Assembly: GCF_009649075.1 (NCBI RefSeq)
Contig: NZ_CP045737.1
Coordinates: 2,790,001 to 2,854,000 of the forward strand
Source: Aeromicrobium yanjiei
GTDB taxonomy: Bacteria > Actinomycetota > Actinomycetes > Propionibacteriales > Nocardioidaceae
DNA: 64,000 bases
Direction of reading: 5' to 3'
Shown: positions 1 to 9,182 of the stretch, piece by piece
How positions within the stretch are numbered: position 1 is the first letter of the stretch
Layout of the letters: each line of letters opens with the position of its first letter
Made by a program: the position numbers and the translations under genes
Notes under the pieces: model-generated
What the model was told of the DNA's origin: nothing
Database searches by the model: none
The model's input: the letters and a program-made list of their open reading frames with translations, nothing else

Positions 1-378
1 GTGCCCCGGGATCGTGACCCAGGAGTCCCGCGGGATCGAGACGACCGAGGCGCCGCGCCGGTCCGCGTCGATGTGCAGGATCATGATGGCGTCGGAGCGC
101 TGCGCGCCGCGCTTCCACTGCGCCGAGGGCCCGTCGGTGCCGAGCAGCAGGATGTTGACCGCGTCCGCCGCCGCTCCGGACGCGCGCTCCGGACGCTCCC
201 CGGGGCCCGCCGCGAACACTCCGTCGATGCGATCGATCTGGCTGGTCAGGCGGTGCTGCAGGTACAGCGCGAAGCCCAGCGACAACAGGACGGGCACCAT
301 CAGGCAGACCGTCACGACCACGAGGACGCGGCGCAGGCGAGGACACCGGCGTCGCCGCCGGGGAGCGGGCATCAGCAT
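1..378 (-). CDS. LytR-CpsA-Psr (LCP) family cell-wall ligase, C-terminus cut off by the window edge
   Basis: The first 126 codons are present. The N-terminus has an Arg-rich cytoplasmic tail (residues 1-17) and one membrane helix (about 18-42). The start of the extracellular LCP domain follows, with the family signatures NILLLGTDG, a conserved RSDAIMILHID block and VSIPRDSW. LCP enzymes transfer lipid-linked glycopolymers onto peptidoglycan outside the cell, so this is a natural last step for the polysaccharide made by this locus. The gene lies 9 bp downstream of the WlbB-like acetyltransferase on the same strand, so the two are probably cotranscribed. ATG at 378 is used; ATG at 372 is an alternative. 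The catalytic remainder is outside the window, so the exact substrate is unknown. Confidence 0.9.
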   Translation of the reverse strand, partial: MLMPAPRRRRRCPRLRRVLVVVTVCLMVPVLLSLGFALYLQHRLTSQIDRIDGVFAAGPGERPERASGAAADAVNILLLGTDGPSAQWKRGAQRSDAIMILHIDADRRGASVVSIPRDSWVTIPGH

Positions 379-387
379 GTGCGGGTC

Positions 388-996
388 TCACTCCGCCCGT
401 GGCTCGAGGAGGTCCCCCTGTTGGACGTACGCCTCACCGGTCCGCGGGCAGGTGAGCTCCCCTGCACCCGCGTCCTCCAGCGGCACCCCCGCGCGGCCGA
501 CCCAACCGATCCGACGGGCCGGCACGCCGGCGACGAGGGCGAAGTCGGGCACGTCCCTCGTGACGACGGAGCCGGCCGCGACCATCGCCCAGCGACCGAT
601 CCGGACCGGGGCGATGCACACGGCACGGGCCCCGATCGACGCACCCGTCATCGCGACGACTCCCACGGCGTCCCAGTCCTCGGCCCGCTTCAGCTCGCCG
701 GCCGGCGTCACGGCCCGCGGGAACAGGTCGTTGGTCAGCACCGCCGCGGGGCCGACGAAGACGCCGTCCCCCAGCACCGCCGGCTCGTAGACGAGTGCAT
801 GGTTCTGGACCTTGCACCTGTCCCCCAGCACCACGCCGGGGCCGAGGTACGCGCCCCGGCCGATGACGCACTGCTCGCCCAGCCGAGCCTCCTCGCGCAC
901 CTGTGCGAGGTCCCAGACAACGGTCCCCGTGCCGATCGAGGCACGGGGATCGATGTCAGCAGTCGCCGCGATGTGCGCGGCACGCAGGTCTTTCAT
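388..996 (-). CDS. WlbB/WbpD-like UDP-amino-sugar N-acetyltransferase (left-handed beta-helix)
   Basis: The 202-aa protein is built of hexapeptide repeats (IGTGTVVWDLAQV, LGEQCVIGRGAYLGPGV and so on) with the family blocks KVQNHALVYE and PAAVLTNDLFPR, and ends in VAGVPARRIGW. This is the pattern of WlbB/WbpD, which acetylates the 3-amino group of UDP-3-amino-GlcNAc-uronic acid using acetyl-CoA. A dehydrogenase and DegT aminotransferases encoded at 5945-10938 could supply its substrate, which supports that reading. The ATG at 996 has GGGG five bases upstream. A very long minus-strand ORF continues upstream of it but is only a high-GC shadow of the divergent gene. The exact sugar is inferred. 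Confidence 0.87.
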   Translation of the reverse strand: MKDLRAAHIAATADIDPRASIGTGTVVWDLAQVREEARLGEQCVIGRGAYLGPGVVLGDRCKVQNHALVYEPAVLGDGVFVGPAAVLTNDLFPRAVTPAGELKRAEDWDAVGVVAMTGASIGARAVCIAPVRIGRWAMVAAGSVVTRDVPDFALVAGVPARRIGWVGRAGVPLEDAGAGELTCPRTGEAYVQQGDLLEPRAE

Positions 997-1027
997 GATC
1001 GCCCCATGGGACGAGTGTCCGCACGAT

Positions 1028-1049
1028 CGTGAAAGGAGCGTCAAAAACG
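1028..1049. promoter_or_regulatory. Candidate SARP/OmpR-type operator: 11-bp direct repeat
   Basis: CGTGAA (1028) and CGTCAA (1039) are repeated with an 11-bp period in the 189-bp divergent spacer between the acetyltransferase and the secreted repeat protein. The site matches a second one upstream of the SARP gene (30083-30104), including the shared 11-mer GGAGCGTCAAA. SARP regulators bind direct repeats spaced by about one helical turn. That this site is bound by the local SARP is inference. On the minus strand the second half reads TTGACG and could instead be a -35 box, though no good -10 follows it. Confidence 0.4.
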
Positions 1050-1185
1050 CCGGCCGCGCTCGAAGTCGTCCGCCAAACACCCGCCACTGGCTCCCGGCGG
1101 AGGCGATTCTGGCAGGAGTCACAGCAGGAACGGCGCTCTCGGCGGTCCTCGGAGGGTGACTGTGGGTCACGAAGCAGAGGTAGAG

Positions 1186-4100
1186 ATGTCGAACTCCCGC
1201 AGGGGCCACCTGGCGCCCCGCCGTGCCGTGGTGGCGTTGGCCGGCGGACTCCTGCTCGCAGGCCTGCTCACCGCTGTCAGCAGCGCGCCGTCCTCCGCCG
1301 CCGTCGATCCCTGCGGACCGGCCGGCAACAAGATCTCGTGCGAGAACAGCAAGCCCGGCTCGCCGCCGACCGAGTGGGACATCGAGGGCGCCGGTGACGA
1401 CGACATCCAGGGCTTCGCGACCGACATCAGCGTCAACGTCGGCAGCCGGGTCGACTTCAAGATCGACACCACGGCCCGCGCGTACTCCGTCACGATCTAC
1501 CGCACCGGCTACTACGGCGGTGACGGAGCGCGCAAGATCGCGACACTCACTCCGTCCGCCGCCCTGCCGCAGCAGCAGCCCGCGTGCCTCACCGACATCG
1601 CGACCGAGCTGTACGACTGCGGCACCTGGGGCGTCTCGGCGTCGTGGGACGTCCCCAGCACGGCGGTCTCCGGCGTCTACATCGCCAAGCTGCGCCGGGC
1701 GGACACCGGCGGCGTCAGCCACATCACCTTCATCGTCCGGGACGACTCCAGCACCTCGGCGATCGTCGCCCAGACCTCGGACCCGACGTGGCACGCCTAC
1801 AACATGTACGGCGGCGCGAACTTCTATCGCGGCGGCGGCAACGGGCGCGCGTACAAGCTGAGCTACAACCGACCGTTCGCGACCCGGCAGGGCGTCGAGG
1901 CGCGTGACTTCTACTTCGGCGCCGAGTACCCGCTCGTGCGGTTCATGGAGAAGAACGGCTACGACGTCAGCTACATCGCCGGCGTCGACTCGGACCGCAA
2001 CGGGGCCCTGATCAAGAAGCACAAGACGTTCGTGTCGATGGGCCACGACGAGTACTGGAGCAAGGCACAGCGCGCGAATGTCGAGGCGGCCCGCGACGCG
2101 GGCGTCAACCTGATGTTCCTCAGCGGCAACGAGGTCTATTGGAAGACCCGCTACGAGCCGTCCAGCACCGCAGGTCAGACCCCGTACCGGACCCTCACGT
2201 CCTACAAGGAGACCTGGTCCAACGACAAGATCGACCCCTCCGCCGAGTGGACCGGGACGTGGCGCGATCCACGCTTCGCCCCGAAGGACAAGGGCGGAGG
2301 TCGGCCCGAGAACGGCCTGACCGGCACCCTCTACATGTCGAACGACACCGATCTGCCGGTCACGGTCAGCGCCGCGGAGGGAAAGCTGCGGCTGTGGCGG
2401 GACACCGGGCTGCAGTCCCTCGCCGCCGGCACGAGCGCGCAGCTCGCACCGCACACGGTGGGCTACGAGTCCAACGAGGACATCGACAACGGCTCCCGGC
2501 CCCCCGGACTGATCCGGCTCTCGACGACGACCGGCCCGGCTCCCCAGTATCTGCAGGACTTCGGCAACGACGTCGCCGCGGGCACCACGACCCACCACGT
2601 GACGCTGTACCGGGCTCCGAGCGGGGCCCTCGTGTTCTCCGCCGGATCGATCCAGTGGACCTGGGGCCTGGACGCCACCCACGACGGCAACGGTGCTGCG
2701 GCCGACCGGCGCATGCAGCAGGCCCAGGTCAACCTCTTCGCCGACATGGGCGCCCAGCCCACGACGCTGGCCACGACCCTGACCCCGGCGACGAAGTCGA
2801 CCGACACGACCGGCCCGACGACCGCGATCAGCTCCCCGGCCGGCGGCGCGACCGTCGCGAACGGCACCCGGGTCACCGCGACGGGCACCGCCGCCGACAG
2901 CTCGGGTGTCGTGGCGGGGGTCGAGGTGTCGACGGACGGAGGGACCACGTGGCACCCGGCCAGCGGCACGACCACGTGGAGCTATCAGTACGTCCAGCAC
3001 GGCACCGGCCCCACGCCGCTGATGGCCCGGGCTATCGACGACAGTGCCAACATCGGCGCCTCCACGAGCCGGTCCCTGACCATCACCTGCCCGTGCAGCG
3101 TGTACGGAGCGGAGGTCCCCGCCATCCAGGCGGTCAGCGACACGGCTGGCACCGAGGTAGGCCTCCGGTTCTCCCCCACGACTGACGGCTACGTCTCCGG
3201 CGTGCGGTTCTACAAGGGCGCCGGCAACTCCGGCACCCACGAGGGATCGCTGTGGAGCAGCAGCGGGCAGAAGCTCGCGGGCGTCACCTTCTCCGGCGAG
3301 AGCGCGACCGGGTGGCAGCAGGCCACGTTCGCCTCGGCGGTCCCGGTCGTGAAGGACGCGACGTACGTCGTGTCGTACACCGCACCCAACGGTCGCTACG
3401 CGGTCCAGTCGGGTGCCTTCACGGCGCTCGGACTCGACTCGTCGCCGCTGACGGTGGCCGGCGGCTACGGCGCCGCGCCGGCCGGCACGTTCGCCGACCC
3501 GGGTCGTTTCCCCACGACCACCTACCGCAGCAGCAGCTACTTCGTGGACGCGATGTTCACCACCACTGACGACTCGCCGCTGACCGTCATGTCCCAGTGG
3601 CCCGTCGCGGACTCGTCCAGCGTCCCGGCAGGCTCGACCGTGTCTGCCACGTTCTCCAAGCCCGTGTCGGCCGGCTCGGCGGCACTGACGCTCAAGGATG
3701 CGAACGGCGACGCCGTCGCCGGCAGCACGACGTACGCGGCGGGCAGCCGAACGATCAGCTTCACACCTTCCTCACCGCTCGACGGATTCGTGAAGTACAC
3801 CGCGAAGGCCGCGGGGGTCGACGCCCAGGGCACCACGGTCACCGACGGCAGGACCTGGTCGTTCACGTCCGCCCGACCCGCTCCCGCGCCGGGCGTGTGC
3901 CCGTGCGGCCTGTTCAACGACTCGACGGTGCCGACGCTCCTGCAGGACTCGGATCCCGCAGCGGTGACGCTGGGCGTCCGTTTCGCCTCGGACTCGGCGG
4001 GCACCATCACGGGGGTCAAGTTCTACAAGGGCCCCAACAACACCGGCACCCACACCGGCACCCTGTGGACGACGTCGGGCACCAAGCTCGCGGAGGGCAC

Positions 4101-5931
4101 GTTCACCGGCGAGAGCAGCAGCGGCTGGCAGACCCTCACCTTCACGCAGCCCGTCGAGATCGCCAAGGACACCGAGTACATCGCGTCCTACCGAGCCCCA
4201 GCAGGCCGTTACTCCGCCACGCCCGGCGGCTTCGGCGCGGACCGTCCCGGATCCCCGCTCCGGACGCCGTCCGACGGCGGGTCCTACACGTACGGCACCG
4301 GCTTCCCCAGCTCTCGTTCCTCGGCGAACTATCTCGTCGACGTGGTCTTCGAGAAGCCTGTGCCGACGATCGCGATCACGTCGCAGGATCCGGCACCGGG
4401 CGCGATGGACGTACCTCCGAGCACCAGCATCGAGGTGGAGCTCAACGACACGATCGAGCCGGGAGCGGTGATGACCGTGACGAGTGGCTCGTCCCCGGTC
4501 GGCGGGACCACGCGGCTCGGCCAGGACGCGCGCAGGCTGACGTTCGACCCCAGCGGATCGCTCCCCGGTGACAGCACCATCACCGTGACGCTCAGCGGCG
4601 TGACGTCGACCAGCGGCGCGTCGCTCGCCACGAAGACGTGGACCTTCCGCACCGCGGCGTCCGACGACACCACGACACCGCAGACCCTGTTCAGCAATCA
4701 GGTCCCGGCCGTGCCGGCGGTGAACGAGGGCGCTGCGGTCGAGCTCGGCACGGTCTTCCAGCCGAAGAAGAACGGCCGGATCACCTCGATCCGCTTCTAC
4801 AAGGGGGCCGGCAACTCGGGCACCCACGTGGGTCGCATCTGGAGCGCCACGGGACAGCAGCTGGCCACCGTCACGTTCACGAACGAGACCGCCGCCGGCT
4901 GGCAGACCGCGAAGCTCGCCCAGCCGCTCACCGTCACGGCCGGGACGTCGTACGTCGTGTCGTACCTCGCTCCGCAGGGTCACTACGCCTCCACCGGCGG
5001 CTTCTTCTCCACGCCGCTCACGAACGGCGACCTGACGGCGCCCGCCGGCAAGAACGGTCGCTATCTCTACGGTACGGGCGGCGGCTTCCCGATCTACGAC
5101 TGGAACGCGACGAGCTACTTCGTCGACGTCGCCTTCGTCGCCGACGCCCCCACGATCACCGTGACGGACGTGAGCCCCCGGGACGGGGCGACGGACGTGC
5201 CGCGCCCGAGCAAGGTCACCGCATCGCTCTCGGCACCCGCGGCGTCCGGCTGGTCGCTCACTGTCTGGGACGGCCTGACGCCGGTCTCGGGCACCGCCAC
5301 GATCGCCAGCGATCAACGAACCATCACCTTCCAGCCGTCCTCCCCTCTGCCCCCGGGCACCGATCTGACCGCGCGACTCAGCGGAGTGGTGTCGACCGAG
5401 GGCGCTGCCCTCCCGGTCAGGACCTGGTCGTTCCGGACCGAGGCGACCGGCTCGACGACGTACACGATGTTCGACGGGCAGACGCCCAGCATCCCGGCGA
5501 TCAACGACAGCGACCCGGTCGAGCTGGGCACCGCGTTCTCGTCCTCCGTGGACGCGGTCGTCACCGGGATCCGGTTCTACAAGGGCGCGGGCAACAACGG
5601 GACGCACGTGGGCAGCCTGTGGTCGGCGAGCGGCACGCGGCTCGCCACGGTCACCTTCGCGGGCGAGACGGCCAGCGGTTGGCAGACCGCGCAGCTGTCG
5701 ACGCCCGTGCCGATCACGGCGGGGACGACGTACGTCGTGTCCTACTACGCCCCGCAGGGCCGCTACTCCGGGACGCCCCGCTTCTTCGCCTCGCCGTGGA
5801 CGGTCGGCCCGCTGAGCGCGCGCGCCAGCAACAACGGCGTCTTCGCATACGGGACCGGCGGCGGGTTCCCGACCGGCTCGTTCAACGCCACCAACTACTT
5901 CGTCGACGTGATCGTGCGGGCGGCGTCCTGA
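1186..5931 (+). CDS. Secreted DmfA2-like / DUF4082 / Ig-like repeat protein
   Basis: The protein has 1581 aa. A signal peptide (about 1-43, AXA-type end SSAA) is followed by a domain resembling the N,N-dimethylformamidase large-subunit fold (about 45-510, with RTGYYGGDGAR and SMGHDEYWS) and an Ig-like domain (about 530-635). Four DUF4082 modules follow (about 637-795, 905-1057, 1166-1320, 1425-1581), separated by three Big_5-type Ig domains. Each DUF4082 copy carries IRFYKG followed by an NSGTH or NTGTH-like block. These modules are known from actinobacterial surface and carbohydrate-linked proteins; their ligand is not established. The ATG at 1186 has GAGG five bases upstream and suits the signal peptide better than the GTG at 1156. 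It leads the polysaccharide gene run, 13 bp before the next gene. The enzymatic activity of the N-terminal domain is unknown. Confidence 0.85.
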   Translation: MSNSRRGHLAPRRAVVALAGGLLLAGLLTAVSSAPSSAAVDPCGPAGNKISCENSKPGSPPTEWDIEGAGDDDIQGFATDISVNVGSRVDFKIDTTARAYSVTIYRTGYYGGDGARKIATLTPSAALPQQQPACLTDIATELYDCGTWGVSASWDVPSTAVSGVYIAKLRRADTGGVSHITFIVRDDSSTSAIVAQTSDPTWHAYNMYGGANFYRGGGNGRAYKLSYNRPFATRQGVEARDFYFGAEYPLVRFMEKNGYDVSYIAGVDSDRNGALIKKHKTFVSMGHDEYWSKAQRANVEAARDAGVNLMFLSGNEVYWKTRYEPSSTAGQTPYRTLTSYKETWSNDKIDPSAEWTGTWRDPRFAPKDKGGGRPENGLTGTLYMSNDTDLPVTVSAAEGKLRLWRDTGLQSLAAGTSAQLAPHTVGYESNEDIDNGSRPPGLIRLSTTTGPAPQYLQDFGNDVAAGTTTHHVTLYRAPSGALVFSAGSIQWTWGLDATHDGNGAAADRRMQQAQVNLFADMGAQPTTLATTLTPATKSTDTTGPTTAISSPAGGATVANGTRVTATGTAADSSGVVAGVEVSTDGGTTWHPASGTTTWSYQYVQHGTGPTPLMARAIDDSANIGASTSRSLTITCPCSVYGAEVPAIQAVSDTAGTEVGLRFSPTTDGYVSGVRFYKGAGNSGTHEGSLWSSSGQKLAGVTFSGESATGWQQATFASAVPVVKDATYVVSYTAPNGRYAVQSGAFTALGLDSSPLTVAGGYGAAPAGTFADPGRFPTTTYRSSSYFVDAMFTTTDDSPLTVMSQWPVADSSSVPAGSTVSATFSKPVSAGSAALTLKDANGDAVAGSTTYAAGSRTISFTPSSPLDGFVKYTAKAAGVDAQGTTVTDGRTWSFTSARPAPAPGVCPCGLFNDSTVPTLLQDSDPAAVTLGVRFASDSAGTITGVKFYKGPNNTGTHTGTLWTTSGTKLAEGTFTGESSSGWQTLTFTQPVEIAKDTEYIASYRAPAGRYSATPGGFGADRPGSPLRTPSDGGSYTYGTGFPSSRSSANYLVDVVFEKPVPTIAITSQDPAPGAMDVPPSTSIEVELNDTIEPGAVMTVTSGSSPVGGTTRLGQDARRLTFDPSGSLPGDSTITVTLSGVTSTSGASLATKTWTFRTAASDDTTTPQTLFSNQVPAVPAVNEGAAVELGTVFQPKKNGRITSIRFYKGAGNSGTHVGRIWSATGQQLATVTFTNETAAGWQTAKLAQPLTVTAGTSYVVSYLAPQGHYASTGGFFSTPLTNGDLTAPAGKNGRYLYGTGGGFPIYDWNATSYFVDVAFVADAPTITVTDVSPRDGATDVPRPSKVTASLSAPAASGWSLTVWDGLTPVSGTATIASDQRTITFQPSSPLPPGTDLTARLSGVVSTEGAALPVRTWSFRTEATGSTTYTMFDGQTPSIPAINDSDPVELGTAFSSSVDAVVTGIRFYKGAGNNGTHVGSLWSASGTRLATVTFAGETASGWQTAQLSTPVPITAGTTYVVSYYAPQGRYSGTPRFFASPWTVGPLSARASNNGVFAYGTGGGFPTGSFNATNYFVDVIVRAAS

Positions 5932-5944
5932 TGAGAGGAACATC

Positions 5945-7030
5945 GTGACAACTGACAACACACTCGGGGTCGCCGTCATCGGAGCGGGCTACTGGGGTCC
6001 CAACCTCGCGCGCAACTTCCGCTCCAGCGACGACTGGGAGCTGCGCGCCGTCTGCGACCTCGACCTGGACCGCGCCCGCAGGGTGGCCGGGGACGGTGTC
6101 ACCGTCACCAGCTCGCTGGAGGAGGTGCTGGCCCGCCCCGACATCGACGCGGTGGCCATCGCGACGCCCGCGCGGACCCACCAGGCGATCGCCCTGCCGG
6201 CGCTGGAGGCCGGCAAGCACGTCGTGGTGGAGAAGCCGCTGGCCGACAGCCTCGCGAACGCGACGCAGATGGTCACGATCGCCCGGGACCGCGGTCTGGT
6301 CCTGATGGCCGATCACACGTACTGCTACACGCCGGCCGTCCTGAAGATCCGCGAGCTCATCGCGGACGGCTCGCTCGGCGACATCCTCTTCGTGGACTCC
6401 GTGCGCATCAACCTCGGGCTGATCCAGCCCGACGTCGACGTGTTCTGGGACCTCGCGCCGCACGACCTGTCGATCCTCGACTTCATCCTGCCGGGCGGCC
6501 TGCGCCCGTCCGGGGTCGCGGCCCACGGCGCCGATCCGCTCGGAGCCGGCCGGCCGTGCGTCGGCTACCTGACGCTGCCGTTCGGCGACGGCGCCCTCGC
6601 CCACGTCCACGTCAACTGGCTCAGCCCGACCAAGATCCGCCAGATGGTCATCGGAGGGACCCGCCGCACCCTCGTGTGGGACGACCTCAACCCCCAACAG
6701 CCCCTGAGCGTGTACGACCGCGGGGTGGACCTCGCCGGGCAGTCGTCCACGGCCGCGGATCGGCGGGACTCGACCATCTCCTACCGGCTCGGCGACACCT
6801 GGGCGCCGGCGCTGCCCCATCGTGAGGCCCTCGGGCAGATGGCGACCGAGTTCGCGGCGTGCATCCGCGAGGGCCGTTCGTCCCGCACCGACGGCGAGTC
6901 GGGCCTGCGGGTGCTCTCGGTCCTCGAGGCGGCCGCCCGGAGCCTGCGCACCGACGGAGCGCTCACCGGCATGGAGCCGGCACCCGTCCCCGTACCCCCG
7001 ATCGCCACCAGGAAGGTGACAGCCGCATGA
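5945..7030 (+). CDS. Gfo/Idh/MocA-family dehydrogenase (WlbA-like sugar-nucleotide oxidoreductase)
   Basis: This 361-aa protein has an N-terminal Rossmann motif GAGYWG (13-18) and the family catalytic EKP motif (E96-K97-P98), followed by the C-terminal alpha/beta substrate domain. WlbA-type members oxidise C3 of UDP-GlcNAc-uronic acid using NAD, making the keto sugar for a DegT aminotransferase. The aminotransferases downstream and the WlbB-like acetyltransferase at 388-996 make that role plausible, but the exact substrate is inferred. The GTG start at 5945 has GAGAGGAA just upstream. The stop overlaps the next start as ATGA, so translation is probably coupled. Confidence 0.9.
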   Translation: MTTDNTLGVAVIGAGYWGPNLARNFRSSDDWELRAVCDLDLDRARRVAGDGVTVTSSLEEVLARPDIDAVAIATPARTHQAIALPALEAGKHVVVEKPLADSLANATQMVTIARDRGLVLMADHTYCYTPAVLKIRELIADGSLGDILFVDSVRINLGLIQPDVDVFWDLAPHDLSILDFILPGGLRPSGVAAHGADPLGAGRPCVGYLTLPFGDGALAHVHVNWLSPTKIRQMVIGGTRRTLVWDDLNPQQPLSVYDRGVDLAGQSSTAADRRDSTISYRLGDTWAPALPHREALGQMATEFAACIREGRSSRTDGESGLRVLSVLEAAARSLRTDGALTGMEPAPVPVPPIATRKVTAA

Positions 7031-8025
7031 CCTCACTCGACGGAGCCCGCGTGCTCGTGACCGGCGGTGCCGGGACGATCGGATCGACGATCGTGGACCA
7101 GCTGCTCGACGCAGGCGCGAGCCACGTCGACGTCCTCGACAACCTCGTGCGGGGGCGCCTGGGCAATCTCGACGCGGCGCTCGCCACCGGCCGGGTGACC
7201 CTGGTCGAGGGCGACATCCGTGACCGGGACCTGGTCCACGACGTCACCCTCGGCCAGGACGTCGTCTTCCACCAGGCGGCGCTGCGGATCACCCAGTGCG
7301 CCGAGGAGCCGAGGCTCGCGCTCGAGGTGCTGGTCGACGGGACGTTCAACGTCTACGAGGCGGCCGTCGACGGAGGCGTCGACAAGGTCGTGTCGGCCTC
7401 GTCCGCGTCCGTCTACGGGATGGCGGAGGAGTTCCCCACCGACGAGCGGCACCACCACCACAACAACGACACGTTCTACGGTGCTGCCAAGTCGTTCAAC
7501 GAGGGCATGCTGCGCAGCTTCCGGGCGATGCACGGGCTCGACTACGTCCTGCTGCGCTACTTCAACGTGTACGGGCCGCGGATGGACGTGCACGGCCTCT
7601 ACACCGAGGTGCTGGTGCGGTGGATGGAGCGCATCGAGGACGGCGAGGCGCCCCTCGTGTTCGGAGACGGGTGGCAGACCATGGACTTCGCGTTCACGAC
7701 CGACATCGCCCGTGCCAACATCCTGGCCGCCGAGAGCAGGGTCACCGAGGGCGTCTACAACATCGCGTCGGGCACCGAGACGAGCCTGCTGCAGCTGGCC
7801 GAGACCCTGTCCGAGGTCATGGGATCGCACGTCCCGGTCGAGCACGGGCCGGAGCGGGCCGTCAACGGGGTGGCCCGCCGGCTCGCGGACGTGTCGGCCG
7901 CGCGCCGGGACCTGGGCTTCGAGACACGGGTGGACCTCGCCGACGGGCTGGCCGAGCTGGTGAGCTGGTGGCGGCCGCTACGGGCGGAGATCTCGGTCGG
8001 CCGCAGCATGGAGACCCGCCGATGA
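7027..8025 (+). CDS. NAD-dependent epimerase/dehydratase (extended SDR)
   Basis: The 332-aa protein starts with a Rossmann motif TGGAGTIG (12-19) and has the SDR catalytic pair Y151xxxK155 (YGAAK) with serines near 124-128. The LLRYFNVYGPRM block is typical of UDP-glucose/UDP-uronate epimerases. It probably epimerises or dehydrates a UDP-sugar for the surface glycan; which one cannot be read from the sequence. The ATG overlaps the previous stop by 4 nt (ATGA), and its own stop overlaps the next gene in the same way. The natural HHHH run at 142-145 lies just before the active-site Tyr. Confidence 0.9.
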   Translation: MTSLDGARVLVTGGAGTIGSTIVDQLLDAGASHVDVLDNLVRGRLGNLDAALATGRVTLVEGDIRDRDLVHDVTLGQDVVFHQAALRITQCAEEPRLALEVLVDGTFNVYEAAVDGGVDKVVSASSASVYGMAEEFPTDERHHHHNNDTFYGAAKSFNEGMLRSFRAMHGLDYVLLRYFNVYGPRMDVHGLYTEVLVRWMERIEDGEAPLVFGDGWQTMDFAFTTDIARANILAAESRVTEGVYNIASGTETSLLQLAETLSEVMGSHVPVEHGPERAVNGVARRLADVSAARRDLGFETRVDLADGLAELVSWWRPLRAEISVGRSMETRR

Positions 8026-9182
8026 GCCGCGTGAACGTGATGCAGCCGTGGCTCGGCAAGGAGGAGGTCGCCGCCCTCACCGAGGTGATCTCGTCCGGCT
8101 GGATCGCCCAGGGTCCACGCGTCGCGGCATTCGAGGACGCCTTCGCGCGCCTGCAGCAGGCCGACCACGCGATCGCCGTGTCCAGCTGCACGACCGCCCT
8201 GCACCTCGCTCTGGAGGTCGCGGGCGTACGGCTCGGCGACGAGGTGGTGGTCCCGTCCTTCTCGTTCATCGCGACCGCGAACGCCCCTACGTACGTCGGA
8301 GCCCGACCGGTGTTCGCGGACGTCGACCCCGTGACCGGCAACCTGACGGCCGACACGGTGGAGCGGGCGCTCTCGGAGCGGACGCGGGCGGTCATCGCGG
8401 TGGACCAGGGCGGCGTTCCCGTCGACCTCCGCGAGCTCCGCGCACTGTGCGACCCCCGCGGCATCGTGGTGATCGAGGACGCCGCCTGCGGTGCCGGGTC
8501 GACCTATCACGGGCGCCCGGTCGCGGCGGGCGCGGAGATCGCGGTCTGGTCGTTCCACCCCCGCAAGATCGTCACGACCGGCGAGGGCGGCATGGTCACC
8601 ACGTCCCGTGCCGACTGGGCCGACCGGGCGCGACGCCTTCGTGAGCACGCGATGAGCGTGTCGGCGGCCGATCGCCACGGGACCACCTTGGCGCCGATCG
8701 AGGAGTACACCGAGATCGGCTTCAACTACCGCATGACCGACATGCAGGCCGCGGTCGGGATCGTGCAGCTGCGCAAGATGCGCGACCTGGTGGAACGCCG
8801 GCGAGAGCTCGCCGGGGTCTACACCAAGTACGTCAGCGACATCGAGGGCCTGCGCCCGGTCGCCGACCCGAGCTGGGGCACGACGAACTTCCAGTCGTAC
8901 TGGATCGAGGTCACCGATCCCTATCCGCTCGACCGGGACGGCCTCCTGACGCATCTGGCGTCGCTGGACATCTCGGCGCGCCGCGGCATCATGACCGCGC
9001 ACCGTCAGCCGGCGTACGCCCACGAGGCGCTCGGGACCGGCCCGCTGCCGGTCTCGGAGCACCTGAGCGACACGACGCTGATCCTGCCCCTGTTCCACCA
9101 GATGTCCGTGGGCGAGCAGGCCCGCGTCATCGCAGCCCTCATCAGCGGAAGCGGGGAAGAACGATGGACAACCTCATCCTGA
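8022..9182 (+). CDS. DegT/DnrJ/EryC1/StrS aminotransferase (first of two)
   Basis: This 386-aa PLP enzyme has Asp153 (IEDAACGAGS) to hold the pyridine nitrogen and Lys182 in SFHPRKIVTTGEGG as the Schiff-base lysine. Such enzymes transfer an amino group, usually from glutamate, onto a keto sugar nucleotide. In a Wlb-type pathway this would be the step after the 5945 dehydrogenase and before N-acetylation. The start ATG overlaps the epimerase stop by 4 nt. The gene ends 19 nt inside the next one. With the second DegT at 9835 it suggests two different amino sugars or two amination steps. Confidence 0.92.
   Translation: MSRVNVMQPWLGKEEVAALTEVISSGWIAQGPRVAAFEDAFARLQQADHAIAVSSCTTALHLALEVAGVRLGDEVVVPSFSFIATANAPTYVGARPVFADVDPVTGNLTADTVERALSERTRAVIAVDQGGVPVDLRELRALCDPRGIVVIEDAACGAGSTYHGRPVAAGAEIAVWSFHPRKIVTTGEGGMVTTSRADWADRARRLREHAMSVSAADRHGTTLAPIEEYTEIGFNYRMTDMQAAVGIVQLRKMRDLVERRRELAGVYTKYVSDIEGLRPVADPSWGTTNFQSYWIEVTDPYPLDRDGLLTHLASLDISARRGIMTAHRQPAYAHEALGTGPLPVSEHLSDTTLILPLFHQMSVGEQARVIAALISGSGEERWTTSS

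Noticed and set aside
388..3240. 950-codon minus-strand ORF
   Set aside because: Only its last 202 codons (the acetyltransferase) are real; the rest is Gly/Arg/Val-rich shadow of the secreted repeat gene.
3772..5979. 735-codon minus-strand ORF and similar long antisense ORFs at 30131-32029, 36911-38875 and 51829-53880
   Set aside because: Opposite well-supported genes; composition is Arg/Gly/Asp/Val-rich with no motifs, as expected for antisense frames in high-GC DNA.
7483..7494. Engineered His-tag in the epimerase
   Set aside because: Only four His in a row, in the middle of a natural SDR near its active site (around codons 142-145).
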